A stretch of 64,000 nucleotides of DNA, taken from assembly GCA_049974865.1 (NCBI GenBank), contig JBNGCX010000001.1:1-64000 (forward strand). The letters run 5' to 3'. The translations under genes were made by a program, and so were the position numbers. Below are positions 8,871 to 17,147 of the stretch, piece by piece. This stretch comes from JAGSOU01 sp049974865 (GTDB taxonomy: Bacteria > Pseudomonadota > Alphaproteobacteria > Rhodobacterales > Rhodobacteraceae). Each line of letters opens with the position of its first letter. Position 1 is the first letter of the stretch. The notes beneath the pieces are model-generated. The model saw only the letters and a list, made by a program, of their open reading frames with translations, was not told the DNA's origin and made no database searches.

Positions 8871-9449
8871 TCACGGGCAGGTGGTGCCGACCAGGCAGGG
8901 CGCGGCCACGAAGCGCGGCCGGGTGACCACCACGTTGGAATAGCTGTCCTCGGTCAACCCGACATTGAAGGGCGGCTCGTAACGGCTGAAGGTCTCGATC
9001 ACGAAGACCCGGTCGCCCAGCGCCATCATGGGAATGACCTCGTCATAGATCGACAGGTCGGCGCCGGTCAGCGCGGGTTTTCCGTCGGTGCCGTAGGACC
9101 AGTCCAGGCTCAATTCGCGCCCGGGCTGGTCGCAATCGTCGCTGCAATGCACCAGGCTGACGCGGATGGCGCCGTCGGCGCCGTGGTTGGCGGTAAGGTA
9201 GTCGAACATGTCGCCCATCGCCTCGATCTCGTTGGCGTCGATCTCGCCGTCGAGGTTGCGGCTGAACAGGTCGGAGATCGTGTAGGAGGCCTTGAGGTTG
9301 ATGCTGCGCGCATCATAGGCGTCGAAGAAGACCAGGCTTCCCAGGTACCACCAGATCAGCACCGGCAGGATCAGCACCGCCTCGGCGGTCATCCAGCCGC
9401 GCTCGTCGCGGTGAAAGCGGGTGAGGGCGGTTCGCAGCGCGTCCAGCAT
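8871..9449 (-). CDS. TadE-like pilus assembly protein
   Basis: 192 residues. A short basic N-terminus followed by DERGWMTAEAVLILPVLIWW is the TadE/TadG pseudopilin pattern: the glutamate sits in a hydrophobic helix near residues 18-40, which anchors the protein. The rest is periplasmic with a cysteine pair (HCSDDC) and a C-terminal pair (APCLVGTTC). It is third in a three-gene run with 9453-9998 and 9995-11779. It is a probable minor pilin or assembly factor of a Tad (Flp) system, whose ATPase and secretin genes are not in this window. Confidence 0.82.
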   Translation of the reverse strand: MLDALRTALTRFHRDERGWMTAEAVLILPVLIWWYLGSLVFFDAYDARSINLKASYTISDLFSRNLDGEIDANEIEAMGDMFDYLTANHGADGAIRVSLVHCSDDCDQPGRELSLDWSYGTDGKPALTGADLSIYDEVIPMMALGDRVFVIETFSRYEPPFNVGLTEDSYSNVVVTRPRFVAAPCLVGTTCP

Positions 9450-9452
9450 GGC

Positions 9453-9998
9453 TCAGTTCCCTCCGGCGCCGGGTTCGTTGACATAGGCCGAGGTGGCGAC
9501 CAGGGCGAAACCGTCGCGGTTGTTCGCCTGCATCTTCAGCCCCAGGCCGCTGCCGGGAATGACAGGATCGATCAGCACGCAGGCGCGCACGATCATCAGC
9601 TCGTTCTCGGGGCCGTCGCGAAAGGTGACCACCGGCTGGATCTCGGCGTCGCGGTCGACGCAGGTAGCGGCCGGGTCCGGCAGGGTGTAGTCGGGCGCGC
9701 GCACCGGCTGCAGTTCCAGCAGCATCTCCTGCTCGCAATTGGAGATGATGCCGGTGTGCTCGCAGATCCGCGCCTTCAGAAGGTCCGGGGTGATGTTCGG
9801 CCACGCGCCCAGGCGCAGGTCGCGCACGGCGATGTCCAGGGCGCGGTCCAGCATCACCTGGCGGAGCATGACCACGCCCATCTCGATGCTGGACAGGAAC
9901 AGGCTCATGAAGATCGGGAACAGCAGGACGAACTCGATCGACGAGCTGCCGTCCTCGCGGCGGTGCAGCCGGAGCAGGCGGGAAAACATCCGTCTCAT
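9453..9998 (-). CDS. TadE-like pilus assembly protein
   Basis: 181 residues. REDGSSSIEFVLLFPIFMSL (about residues 14-33) is a classic TadE N-terminal signature with glutamate in the hydrophobic helix. The periplasmic part contains three cysteines. The ATG at 9998 overlaps the stop of the upstream vWA TadG gene (ATGA), so translation is probably coupled; a second ATG lies three codons later. Confidence 0.87.
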   Translation of the reverse strand: MRRMFSRLLRLHRREDGSSSIEFVLLFPIFMSLFLSSIEMGVVMLRQVMLDRALDIAVRDLRLGAWPNITPDLLKARICEHTGIISNCEQEMLLELQPVRAPDYTLPDPAATCVDRDAEIQPVVTFRDGPENELMIVRACVLIDPVIPGSGLGLKMQANNRDGFALVATSAYVNEPGAGGN

Positions 9999-11779
9999 TG
10001 CGTCAGCCTCAACTGGTTGATCGAACTGGCGATGGTGCCGAAGACCTCGGCCAGGTTGGTGCCGTTGGCCGGGAAGTAATGGCCGGGCGAGGTGGCGCAT
10101 TTCGACATCACCGTGTCGGCCGCGCCGTCCACCTCGAAGCCGATCGTGTAGACGATGATGCCCTGCTGCTTGGCCGCTGTGCAGATATCGTCGAGCTGCG
10201 CGTTCTTGGTGGCGTTGCCGTAGCTTTCGACCGGCCGTTCCAGCCAGGAGAAGCGCTCATACCACTGGGTGGGAAATTCCTCCCACACTTCCTGGTAGGT
10301 CATCTGCACGGCCGAGCCGGGCTGGTCCACCGTCTGGGTTGTCGTGGTGTAGCTGCAGCGCACGCCGCGCCACCATTTCTTGTTCTTGGTGCAGGTCCGG
10401 TTGGTGACCGTCACCTCGTCGGTCCCCTGGCCATAGGGGTCGTCATGCCAGGTGCCGTCCTTGGTGTAGTAATACTGGTCGATATCCGGGTTGTAGATCG
10501 AAAAGGCGTCGTCGTAATAGGTGTTGCGCCAGACCTCGGACAGCCCGTTGCGATAGGGCTCTTTCAGGTAATACTGCGTGGTGTTCACGCCATCCGTCAT
10601 CAGCACGATCACCTTCATCGAGTAGTCCTGGTCGAAATTGTAGGGCCGGCCGAAGAAGGCCGGGTCGACCACCGGCGCGCCGCCGGCGCCGGGCGTGGAG
10701 GTCAGGTCGGCGACGATCTTGCGCATCTCGGGCGACAGCAGGATCGTGCCCCATTTCATCCCGATGTCGATCGAGGTGTTCCCACTGGCGCGCAGGGCGT
10801 CGATATAGCCCTCCAGCTCGGTATGGTCGCCGACGAAGGGACGGACCTGGCGCCAGTCATCGGTGCGGCAGGTGCGGTTGTTGGGCGTGCTGTCGTACCA
10901 GCGGCTTCTGGCGTCGAAATGGCCGGTGCGCTTGAGTTCCCAATAGGGGGTCTGGGCGTTGCGGGCCATGATGTCGGCGGTCTCGAAATCCTCGGGGTCG
11001 AAGGTCACGCAATGCGAGCTGGCGTGTTCGTCGGTGATGTCGACATGGGTGAGCAGGGGGTCGTTGAACTTTTCCAGCAGGGTCTCGCCCACGGTCACCT
11101 GTTCGGCATAGGGCACCATCGAGATCGACACCTTGCCGTCGTTGACCGAGCACGGCTCGCCCGAGCCGCGCTGGGCGTTGGGGTTGCACTGCATGTAGTA
11201 GCTGAAATCCTTGGCGGCCTCGCGCAGCTTCTCGATCTTGCTGCCGCCATAGGTCCAGCCGCCCATCGAGCCCGAGACGTCCAACACCAGCGAGATCTCC
11301 AGGTCGGTGATGCCCTGCTCGGCGGTGGCGCCGGAAGCGGCGGTCAGCGAGTCCACCCCCGAGAATTTCATGAAAAGCGTGTCCATCTCGGCCTGCGCCG
11401 TGGCCGAAACCCGGCGATAGCTCAGCGCGCCGGCGGCGGAGCTGCTGGTGACCTGGACGTCGCTCAGGTACTGGCTCAGCCCGGCCTTGTCGAAATAGTC
11501 CTCGACCACGGCCTTGGCGTCCAGGTCGTTGTCGAGATCCGCGGCGGCGAGAACGGCCCGGTCCATGGTATTCTGCAGCTGGGTGCGTGTGGTCTCGACC
11601 CGGATCACGTCAACCGCCATCCCCGTCAGCCCCAGCATGACCAGCAGCAGGAACAGCCCGAACACGATCAGAGAGCCGTCCTCGCTGGTCCTGAAATGGC
11701 GGAGCCGCGCCGCAACGCGGCCAAGCGCTCCGCATGTGCGGGCGGTATCGTCCTTGTTCGGATGGTGGTAAAAATACAT
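9995..11779 (-). CDS. TadG-like pilus assembly protein with von Willebrand factor A domain
   Basis: 594 residues. The N-terminal TadG region has TSEDGSLIVFGLFLLLVMLG with one membrane helix. It is followed by a vWA domain beginning at LVLDVSGSMGG (MIDAS DxSxS) and running toward the C-terminus, with the later VLMTDGVNTT motif. The middle is rich in aromatics and cysteines, so it is probably folded in the periplasm or at the surface. vWA TadG proteins help build or anchor Tad pili. The ATG at 11779 is preferred over an upstream in-frame start at 11827. Confidence 0.88.
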   Translation of the reverse strand: MYFYHHPNKDDTARTCGALGRVAARLRHFRTSEDGSLIVFGLFLLLVMLGLTGMAVDVIRVETTRTQLQNTMDRAVLAAADLDNDLDAKAVVEDYFDKAGLSQYLSDVQVTSSSAAGALSYRRVSATAQAEMDTLFMKFSGVDSLTAASGATAEQGITDLEISLVLDVSGSMGGWTYGGSKIEKLREAAKDFSYYMQCNPNAQRGSGEPCSVNDGKVSISMVPYAEQVTVGETLLEKFNDPLLTHVDITDEHASSHCVTFDPEDFETADIMARNAQTPYWELKRTGHFDARSRWYDSTPNNRTCRTDDWRQVRPFVGDHTELEGYIDALRASGNTSIDIGMKWGTILLSPEMRKIVADLTSTPGAGGAPVVDPAFFGRPYNFDQDYSMKVIVLMTDGVNTTQYYLKEPYRNGLSEVWRNTYYDDAFSIYNPDIDQYYYTKDGTWHDDPYGQGTDEVTVTNRTCTKNKKWWRGVRCSYTTTTQTVDQPGSAVQMTYQEVWEEFPTQWYERFSWLERPVESYGNATKNAQLDDICTAAKQQGIIVYTIGFEVDGAADTVMSKCATSPGHYFPANGTNLAEVFGTIASSINQLRLTQ

Positions 11780-12099
11780 TCTCGGGCACCCTTCCCCGGC
11801 GCCACCACTGGGCGCCGGCAACTGCACTGTCTTCGCGCTGGCACATCTAATGCGCGAGCTGTGGCCAAAATGCGGCGGGATCGGGCGAGTTCAGGGCCAT
11901 AAAGGGCAAATTTTCGGGTCTTTTTCGTGACTAACCGCGGCTGTCGGGCCATATTGTCGGAAATTTCGAAACAATTTTCGCGGGTCCGGCCCGCGTGCGT
12001 TCGAGCCGTGCAGTCGGGGGTGGCGGATCGCGGCGGAAGGCGTAGGGTGAGCCGGGGCGAGTCGCCGCTGAACGGCACCGCTGTGCAGGGAGGGTAAAC
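11780..12099. other. Divergent promoter region
   Basis: 320 bp between the leftward Tad block and the rightward glutamate dehydrogenase. No gene or strong palindrome was found. The AT-richer part (about 11910-11985) is the likely place for the promoters of both units. Confidence 0.4.
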
Positions 12100-13530
12100 A
12101 TGACCGGCATCGTCGAGCCGAGCTTTCGCGAATCCGTTGACCTGATGTTCAGCCGCGCAGTGGCGCTGATGGATCTGCCGCCGGGGCTGGAAGAGAAGAT
12201 ACGGGTCTGCAACGCCACTTACACGGTCCGGTTCGGGGTGCGGCTGCGCGGGCATATCCACACCTTCACGGGCTACCGCTCGGTCCATTCGGAACACATG
12301 GAACCGGTCAAGGGCGGCATCCGCTTCGCCACCTCGGTCAACCAGGACGAGGTCGAGGCGCTGGCCGCGCTGATGACCTACAAATGCGCCCTGGTCGAGG
12401 CGCCCTTCGGCGGCTCCAAGGGGGGGCTCTGCATCGACCCGCGCCAGTGGGAAGAGCATGAGCTGGAGCGCATCACCCGCCGCTTCGCCTACGAACTGGC
12501 CAAGCGCGACCTGATCCACCCCAGCCAGAACGTGCCGGCCCCCGACATGGGCACCGGTGAGCGCGAGATGGCCTGGATCGCCGACCAGTTCCGCCGGATG
12601 AACACCACCGATATCGACGCCAATGCCTGCGTCACCGGCAAGCCGATCGACGCCGGCGGCATCCAGGGCCGGGTCGAGGCCACCGGGCGCGGCGTGCAAT
12701 ATGCCCTGCGCGAGTTCTTCCGCCACCCCGCCGACGTGGCGCGCACCGGGCTGACCGGCAAGCTGGACGGCAAGCGGGTGGTCGTGCAGGGGCTGGGCAA
12801 CGTGGGCTACCACGCCGCCAAGTTCCTGCGCGAAGAGGACGGCGCCCGGATCATCGGCGTGATCGAGCGCGACGGCGGGCTCTTCAACGCCGACGGGCTG
12901 GACATCCCGGCGGTATATGAATGGATCACCCTGAATGGCGGCGTGCAGGGCTGCCCGGCGGGCACCTACGTGGCGGAGGGCGGCGCGCTGCTGGAGGAGG
13001 ATTGCGACATCCTGATCCCGGCCGCCATCGAGGGCGTGATCAACCTGTCCAACGCCGCGCGCGTCCGGGCGCCGCTGATCATCGAGGCCGCCAATGGCCC
13101 TGTCACCGCCGGCGCCGACGAGGTGCTGCGCACCAAGGGCACGGTGATCATTCCCGACATGTATGCCAATGCGGGCGGGGTGACGGTGTCCTATTTCGAA
13201 TGGGTCAAGAACCTGTCGCATATCCGCTTCGGGCGGATGCAGCGCCGGCAGGAGGAGGCCCGCCACCAGCTGGTGGTGGACGAGCTGGAGCGCCTCGCCG
13301 GGGCGCTGGGCGCCAATGACGGGCTGTCGCCGGGTTTCAAGGAGAAATACCTGCGCGGCGCCGACGAGCTGGAGCTGGTGCGCTCGGGGCTGGACGACAC
13401 CATGCGCACGGCCTACCAGTCGATGAGCGAACTGTGGCACGCGCGTGGCGATGTCGACGACCTGCGCACCGCGGCCTACCTGGTGGCGATCGGCAGGGTG
13501 GCCTCCAGCTATCGCGCCAAGGGCTTGTGA
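12100..13530 (+). CDS. Glu/Leu/Phe/Val dehydrogenase family protein, probable glutamate dehydrogenase
   Basis: 476 residues with GGGAGG seven nt upstream of the ATG. It interconverts glutamate and 2-oxoglutarate plus ammonia. Catalytic signatures are PVKGGIRF (Lys71), the KCALVEAPFGGSKGG region (Lys95, Lys107) and PAPDMGTGEREMAW. A Rossmann motif QGLGNVG lies near residue 230. It stands alone between two pilus blocks with no amino-acid catabolism genes next to it. Cofactor preference is not decided from sequence. A branched-chain or phenylalanine dehydrogenase is less likely, given the length and the PVKGGIRF context. Confidence 0.9.
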   Translation: MTGIVEPSFRESVDLMFSRAVALMDLPPGLEEKIRVCNATYTVRFGVRLRGHIHTFTGYRSVHSEHMEPVKGGIRFATSVNQDEVEALAALMTYKCALVEAPFGGSKGGLCIDPRQWEEHELERITRRFAYELAKRDLIHPSQNVPAPDMGTGEREMAWIADQFRRMNTTDIDANACVTGKPIDAGGIQGRVEATGRGVQYALREFFRHPADVARTGLTGKLDGKRVVVQGLGNVGYHAAKFLREEDGARIIGVIERDGGLFNADGLDIPAVYEWITLNGGVQGCPAGTYVAEGGALLEEDCDILIPAAIEGVINLSNAARVRAPLIIEAANGPVTAGADEVLRTKGTVIIPDMYANAGGVTVSYFEWVKNLSHIRFGRMQRRQEEARHQLVVDELERLAGALGANDGLSPGFKEKYLRGADELELVRSGLDDTMRTAYQSMSELWHARGDVDDLRTAAYLVAIGRVASSYRAKGL

Positions 13531-13668
13531 CGCAAGGCGAATTCTCGCATTAGTTGTTTCTTAACCTTTTCGTGCGCTCCACGAATGGCCACACCTCTGC
13601 CCCATTTATGCCCGCTTTAACGGGCAGATAATCCTTTGGTATTGGGGCGTGTGATTTTGGAGTTCGTT

Positions 13669-14100
13669 GTGCGTATCGATTGTCATCCAGAGACCGGAGG
13701 CGTGGGTATCCCTGCCCGGATCCGCCGTTTCCTCTCGCGAGAGGACGGCTCATCGACCATCGAGGCGGTCCTGTGGCTACCGGTTTTCATCGGCGCGTTC
13801 TGCCTGATGGCGGATGCGGCCTTCATCTTCAACGGCCAGAGCATCGCCATGCGCACCGTGCAGGACGCAAACCGCAACATGTCCATCGGGCGGCTGCAGA
13901 CCACCGCCGAGGTGGAGCAGGAGGTCGAGAGCAACCTCGCCAGCCTCAGCCCGCATGTTCAGGCCCAGTCCTCGATCGTGGCCGGCTCGGTGGTGACCTA
14001 TGTCAGCATCCCCTCGTCGGACCTGGTGGCCACCGGCTGGCTGAATAGGCTGATGAATGTCGACCTGGTCATCCGCTCAGAACATCTGATCGAGCACTAA
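13669..14100 (+). CDS. TadE-like pilus assembly protein
   Basis: 143 residues from a GTG at 13669, chosen because GGAG lies 6 nt before it; the frame is open further upstream from 13636. SREDGSSTIEAVLWLPVFIG is a textbook TadE signature with glutamate in the membrane helix. Upstream at 13609-13626 a 6-bp hairpin TGCCCG/CGGGCA sits in the probable leader. It is followed after 12 bp by a TadG-like gene. The protein is short and has no cysteines outside the membrane part. Confidence 0.82.
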   Translation: MRIDCHPETGGVGIPARIRRFLSREDGSSTIEAVLWLPVFIGAFCLMADAAFIFNGQSIAMRTVQDANRNMSIGRLQTTAEVEQEVESNLASLSPHVQAQSSIVAGSVVTYVSIPSSDLVATGWLNRLMNVDLVIRSEHLIEH

Positions 14101-14112
14101 GGGGAGGCCGCC

Positions 14113-15420
14113 ATGAAACTGTTGTCGATCCCTTCGCGTTTTCTCAAGGATGGCAGCGGCTTTATCTCCACCTACGGCCTGACCCTGATGGCCGCCATGA
14201 TTGCGCTGGGCGGCATCGCCATAGACGTCAGCAACGCCTACCGGATGCGCAATTACCTGCAGGTGACGGCCGATGCCGCCGCCCATGCCGCCCTCTACAC
14301 CCGGGACACGGACACGGCGGTGGCGGCAACGCAGCGCGCTATGGACGTGGTGGAGACGTTCCTGCCGGCCGAGATCTACGGCGAGGTCATCCTCTCGTCG
14401 GACATCCAGTTCGGCACCTGGGACAGCGCGAGCCAAACCTTCAATCCCGATCCGACGTCGAAATCGGCGGTCCTGGTCAACACCGCGCAAATCGCAGATC
14501 GCCAGAACAGTGTCGGCACCTACATGCTGCGCCTGATCGGGTTCGATTCCTGGAACGTGCGCCGCGCCGCCGTGTTCGAGACCTATATCCCCACCTGCTT
14601 CCGCGAGGGCTTCGTGGCGCAGGATCTGGTCGATTTGCAGAGCGGCAACACCTACACCAACGGATTCTGTATCCATTCCAACGACCATGTCGAGGTCAAC
14701 AGCAACAACTTCTTCGCCGACAACACGGTCGTGTCGATGCCTGACCGGACGGATATCGGGCTGCCCAGTTCCGGCTTCGACAGCAATGACGGGCTTCAGG
14801 ACGCGCTGCGCGACGGCGCCTACCAGATCCGCATCCTGAACCGGCTGGCCGGGATCATCGAGGACCTCGACGACCCGACGTCGGACTATATCCCCGATTA
14901 CATCACCTCGGACATCATCGAGATCCTGCCCTCGAAAAACGCGGACCCCGGCGATTTCACGCCGGGCCGGATCCACACATTTACATGCCCCGGTGGCGCT
15001 GCCCTGCAGATCCCCAACGGCACGACGCTGAGCGATGTCGTCCTGGTCACCGACTGCAAGGTGCAGTTCGGCCAGGGCGTGATCCTGGACAATGCGATCA
15101 TCGCCACCACCAGCACCGACGTGAAATCTATCAACGCCGCATCGGGCGTGCAGATCGGGCGCGACGATCATTGCGCCCCCGATGGCGGATCGCAGATCCT
15201 GACCATGGGCGGTATCTATGTGCCGGCCAAGCTTCAGGTTTATGGCGGGCAGCTCATCGCCATGGACAATATTGAATTCGCGGCCGAAGCCAACGGGATC
15301 GAAGGGGCCTCTTTCATCTCCGGCGGTACGATCTCGGGCACCTCGAACATGACCATGGGCTTCTGCGGCGGCGGCATGGAGCGTAATTTCGAGGCCGAGT
15401 ATTTCCGCCTCGCGATCTAG
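14113..15420 (+). CDS. TadG-like pilus assembly protein without a vWA domain
   Basis: 435 residues. The N-terminus (DGSGFISTYGLTLMAAMIAL, then GGIAIDVSNAYRMRNYLQ) is the TadG family start. The C-terminal two thirds carries no MIDAS motif and instead looks like a repetitive beta structure (many short strands around GGxI, IDNAI-type and GGTISG segments), compatible with a beta-helix. It follows the TadE gene in what looks like an operon. Role inferred: structural partner of a Tad pilus. Confidence 0.82.
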   Translation: MKLLSIPSRFLKDGSGFISTYGLTLMAAMIALGGIAIDVSNAYRMRNYLQVTADAAAHAALYTRDTDTAVAATQRAMDVVETFLPAEIYGEVILSSDIQFGTWDSASQTFNPDPTSKSAVLVNTAQIADRQNSVGTYMLRLIGFDSWNVRRAAVFETYIPTCFREGFVAQDLVDLQSGNTYTNGFCIHSNDHVEVNSNNFFADNTVVSMPDRTDIGLPSSGFDSNDGLQDALRDGAYQIRILNRLAGIIEDLDDPTSDYIPDYITSDIIEILPSKNADPGDFTPGRIHTFTCPGGAALQIPNGTTLSDVVLVTDCKVQFGQGVILDNAIIATTSTDVKSINAASGVQIGRDDHCAPDGGSQILTMGGIYVPAKLQVYGGQLIAMDNIEFAAEANGIEGASFISGGTISGTSNMTMGFCGGGMERNFEAEYFRLAI

Positions 15421-15549
15421 GCCGCGCGCCCGCCGCTTTTGTCGCCCGCAGACCAGTCGCTGTCGAAAAGAGCCTCTCTCCGCGATATCCCCGATTGATA
15501 GTCTGGCCGGGAATTGCTTTGCTCACCCCGGAGGGACAGGGAGAGAGGG

Positions 15550-16800
15550 ATGCGTTTTTCGGGCCTGCGGCTGTTGCGCGAGGGGCTGACCGGCAATCGG
15601 GGCTGGCGGCCGCACTGGCGCGACCCCGAGCCGAAACCGGCCTATGACGTGGTCATCGTCGGCGGCGGCGGCCACGGGCTGGCCACCGCCTATTACCTGG
15701 CCAAGAACCACGGGATCACCAATGTCGCGGTTCTGGAAAAGGGTTATCTCGGCGGCGGCAACGTGGGGCGCAACACCACCATCGTGCGCGCCAATTACGG
15801 GCTGCCCGGCAATTCCGAGTTCTACTCCCATTCGCTGAAGCTGTGGGAGGGGCTGGAGCAGGATCTGAATTTCAACGTCATGCATTCGCAGCGCGGCGTC
15901 GTGAACCTGTTCCATTCCGACGGCCAGCGCGACGCCTTCGCCCGGCGCGGCAACGCCATGCGCAACCAGGGCGACGACGCGGTTCTGCTGGAGCGCGAGG
16001 CGCTGCGCCGGATGCTGCCCTATCTCGACTACGACCAGACGCGCTTCCCCATCTATGGCGGGCTCTACCACCCGCGCGGCGGCACCGCGCGGCATGACGC
16101 GGTGGCCTGGGGCTATGCCCGCGGGGCGGATCAGCGCGGCGTGGACCTGATCCAGAACTGCGAGGTGACGGGGATCGACATCTCGAACGGCCGCGTGACC
16201 GGCGTGCAGACCACGCGCGGCGCGATCAAGGCCGGGAAGGTGGGCATCGTGGTGGCGGGCCGGTCCAGCCAGGTGGCCGCGATGGCCGGGCTGCGCCTGC
16301 CGATCGAGAGCCACGTTTTGCAGGCCTTCGTCACCGAGGGGCTGAAGCCGGTGATCGACACGGTCATCACCTATGGCATGGGGCATTTCTATATCAGCCA
16401 GTCCGACAAGGGCGGGCTGGTCTTCGGCGGGGACCTCGATTTCCACGCCTCTTATGCCGCGCGCGGCAACTTGCCGATGGCCGAGCACGTGATGGAGGCG
16501 GGGATGACGCTGATGCCGATGATCGGCCGGGCGCGGGTGCTGCGCAACTGGGGCGGCATCATGGACATGTCGCCCGACGGCTCGCCCATCATCGACAAGG
16601 CGCCGGTCGACGGGCTCTACCTGAACTGCGGCTGGTGCTACGGCGGGTTCAAGGCCACGCCCGGCTCGGGCTGGTCCTTTGCGCATCTGGTGGCGACCGG
16701 CCGGCATCACGGCCCGGCGGCGCGCTACCGGCTCGACCGCTTCGCGCGCGGAGACCTGATCGACGAGGAAGGCACCGGAAGCCAGCACAACCTGCATTGA
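15550..16800 (+). CDS. soxB: Sarcosine oxidase subunit beta
   Basis: 416 residues. An FAD-binding motif VIVGGGGHGLATAYYLA lies at about 34-50, and the length matches the beta subunit of heterotetrameric sarcosine oxidase. This enzyme oxidises sarcosine to glycine and passes the methyl group to tetrahydrofolate. Covalent FMN is expected at the alpha/beta interface. The ATG at 15550 follows GGGAGAGAGGG. It is first gene of soxB-D-A-G. Confidence 0.95.
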   Translation: MRFSGLRLLREGLTGNRGWRPHWRDPEPKPAYDVVIVGGGGHGLATAYYLAKNHGITNVAVLEKGYLGGGNVGRNTTIVRANYGLPGNSEFYSHSLKLWEGLEQDLNFNVMHSQRGVVNLFHSDGQRDAFARRGNAMRNQGDDAVLLEREALRRMLPYLDYDQTRFPIYGGLYHPRGGTARHDAVAWGYARGADQRGVDLIQNCEVTGIDISNGRVTGVQTTRGAIKAGKVGIVVAGRSSQVAAMAGLRLPIESHVLQAFVTEGLKPVIDTVITYGMGHFYISQSDKGGLVFGGDLDFHASYAARGNLPMAEHVMEAGMTLMPMIGRARVLRNWGGIMDMSPDGSPIIDKAPVDGLYLNCGWCYGGFKATPGSGWSFAHLVATGRHHGPAARYRLDRFARGDLIDEEGTGSQHNLH

Positions 16801-16833
16801 GCCCCGTGGCCGGGGGCGGGACGCCTTCGGCGA

Positions 16834-16855
16834 GAGTATTTGGACCAAGAAGAAG
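16834..16855 (+). repeat. 22-nt intergenic repeat, exact copy of 7204-7225
   Basis: Starts GAGTATTTGG and ends CCAAGAAGAAG. It lies between soxB and soxD inside the operon, 19 bp before the soxD start codon. A degenerate copy occurs at 48116-48136. Confidence 0.8.
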
Positions 16856-16874
16856 GCAGAGGAAGGACCGAGAG

Positions 16875-17147
16875 ATGAGACTACGCTGCCCCCTCTGCGG
16901 TGACCGCGACCGGCGGGAGTTTCATTACATGGGCGCGGCCGATGCCCTGGACCGCCCCGGCGAGGGGGCGGCGCCGGAGGACTGGGACGCCTACCTGCAT
17001 CAGCGCGACAACCCCGCCGGGCGCACGCGGGACCTGTGGCATCACGAGGCGGGCTGCTCGGCCTGGCTGGTGGTGGAGCGTGACACGGTCACGCATGAGG
17101 TGTTTTCGGTGGCGCTGGCCGCGGATGAAAACGGGCCGGGCGCATGA
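16875..17147 (+). CDS. soxD: Sarcosine oxidase subunit delta
   Basis: 90 residues. N-terminal CPLCG with a later His/Cys (WHHEAGC) forms the zinc site typical of SoxD. The small subunit belongs to the heterotetrameric enzyme. The start at 16875 follows AGGAAGGACCGAGAG. It overlaps soxA by 4 bp (ATGA). Confidence 0.94.
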   Translation: MRLRCPLCGDRDRREFHYMGAADALDRPGEGAAPEDWDAYLHQRDNPAGRTRDLWHHEAGCSAWLVVERDTVTHEVFSVALAADENGPGA

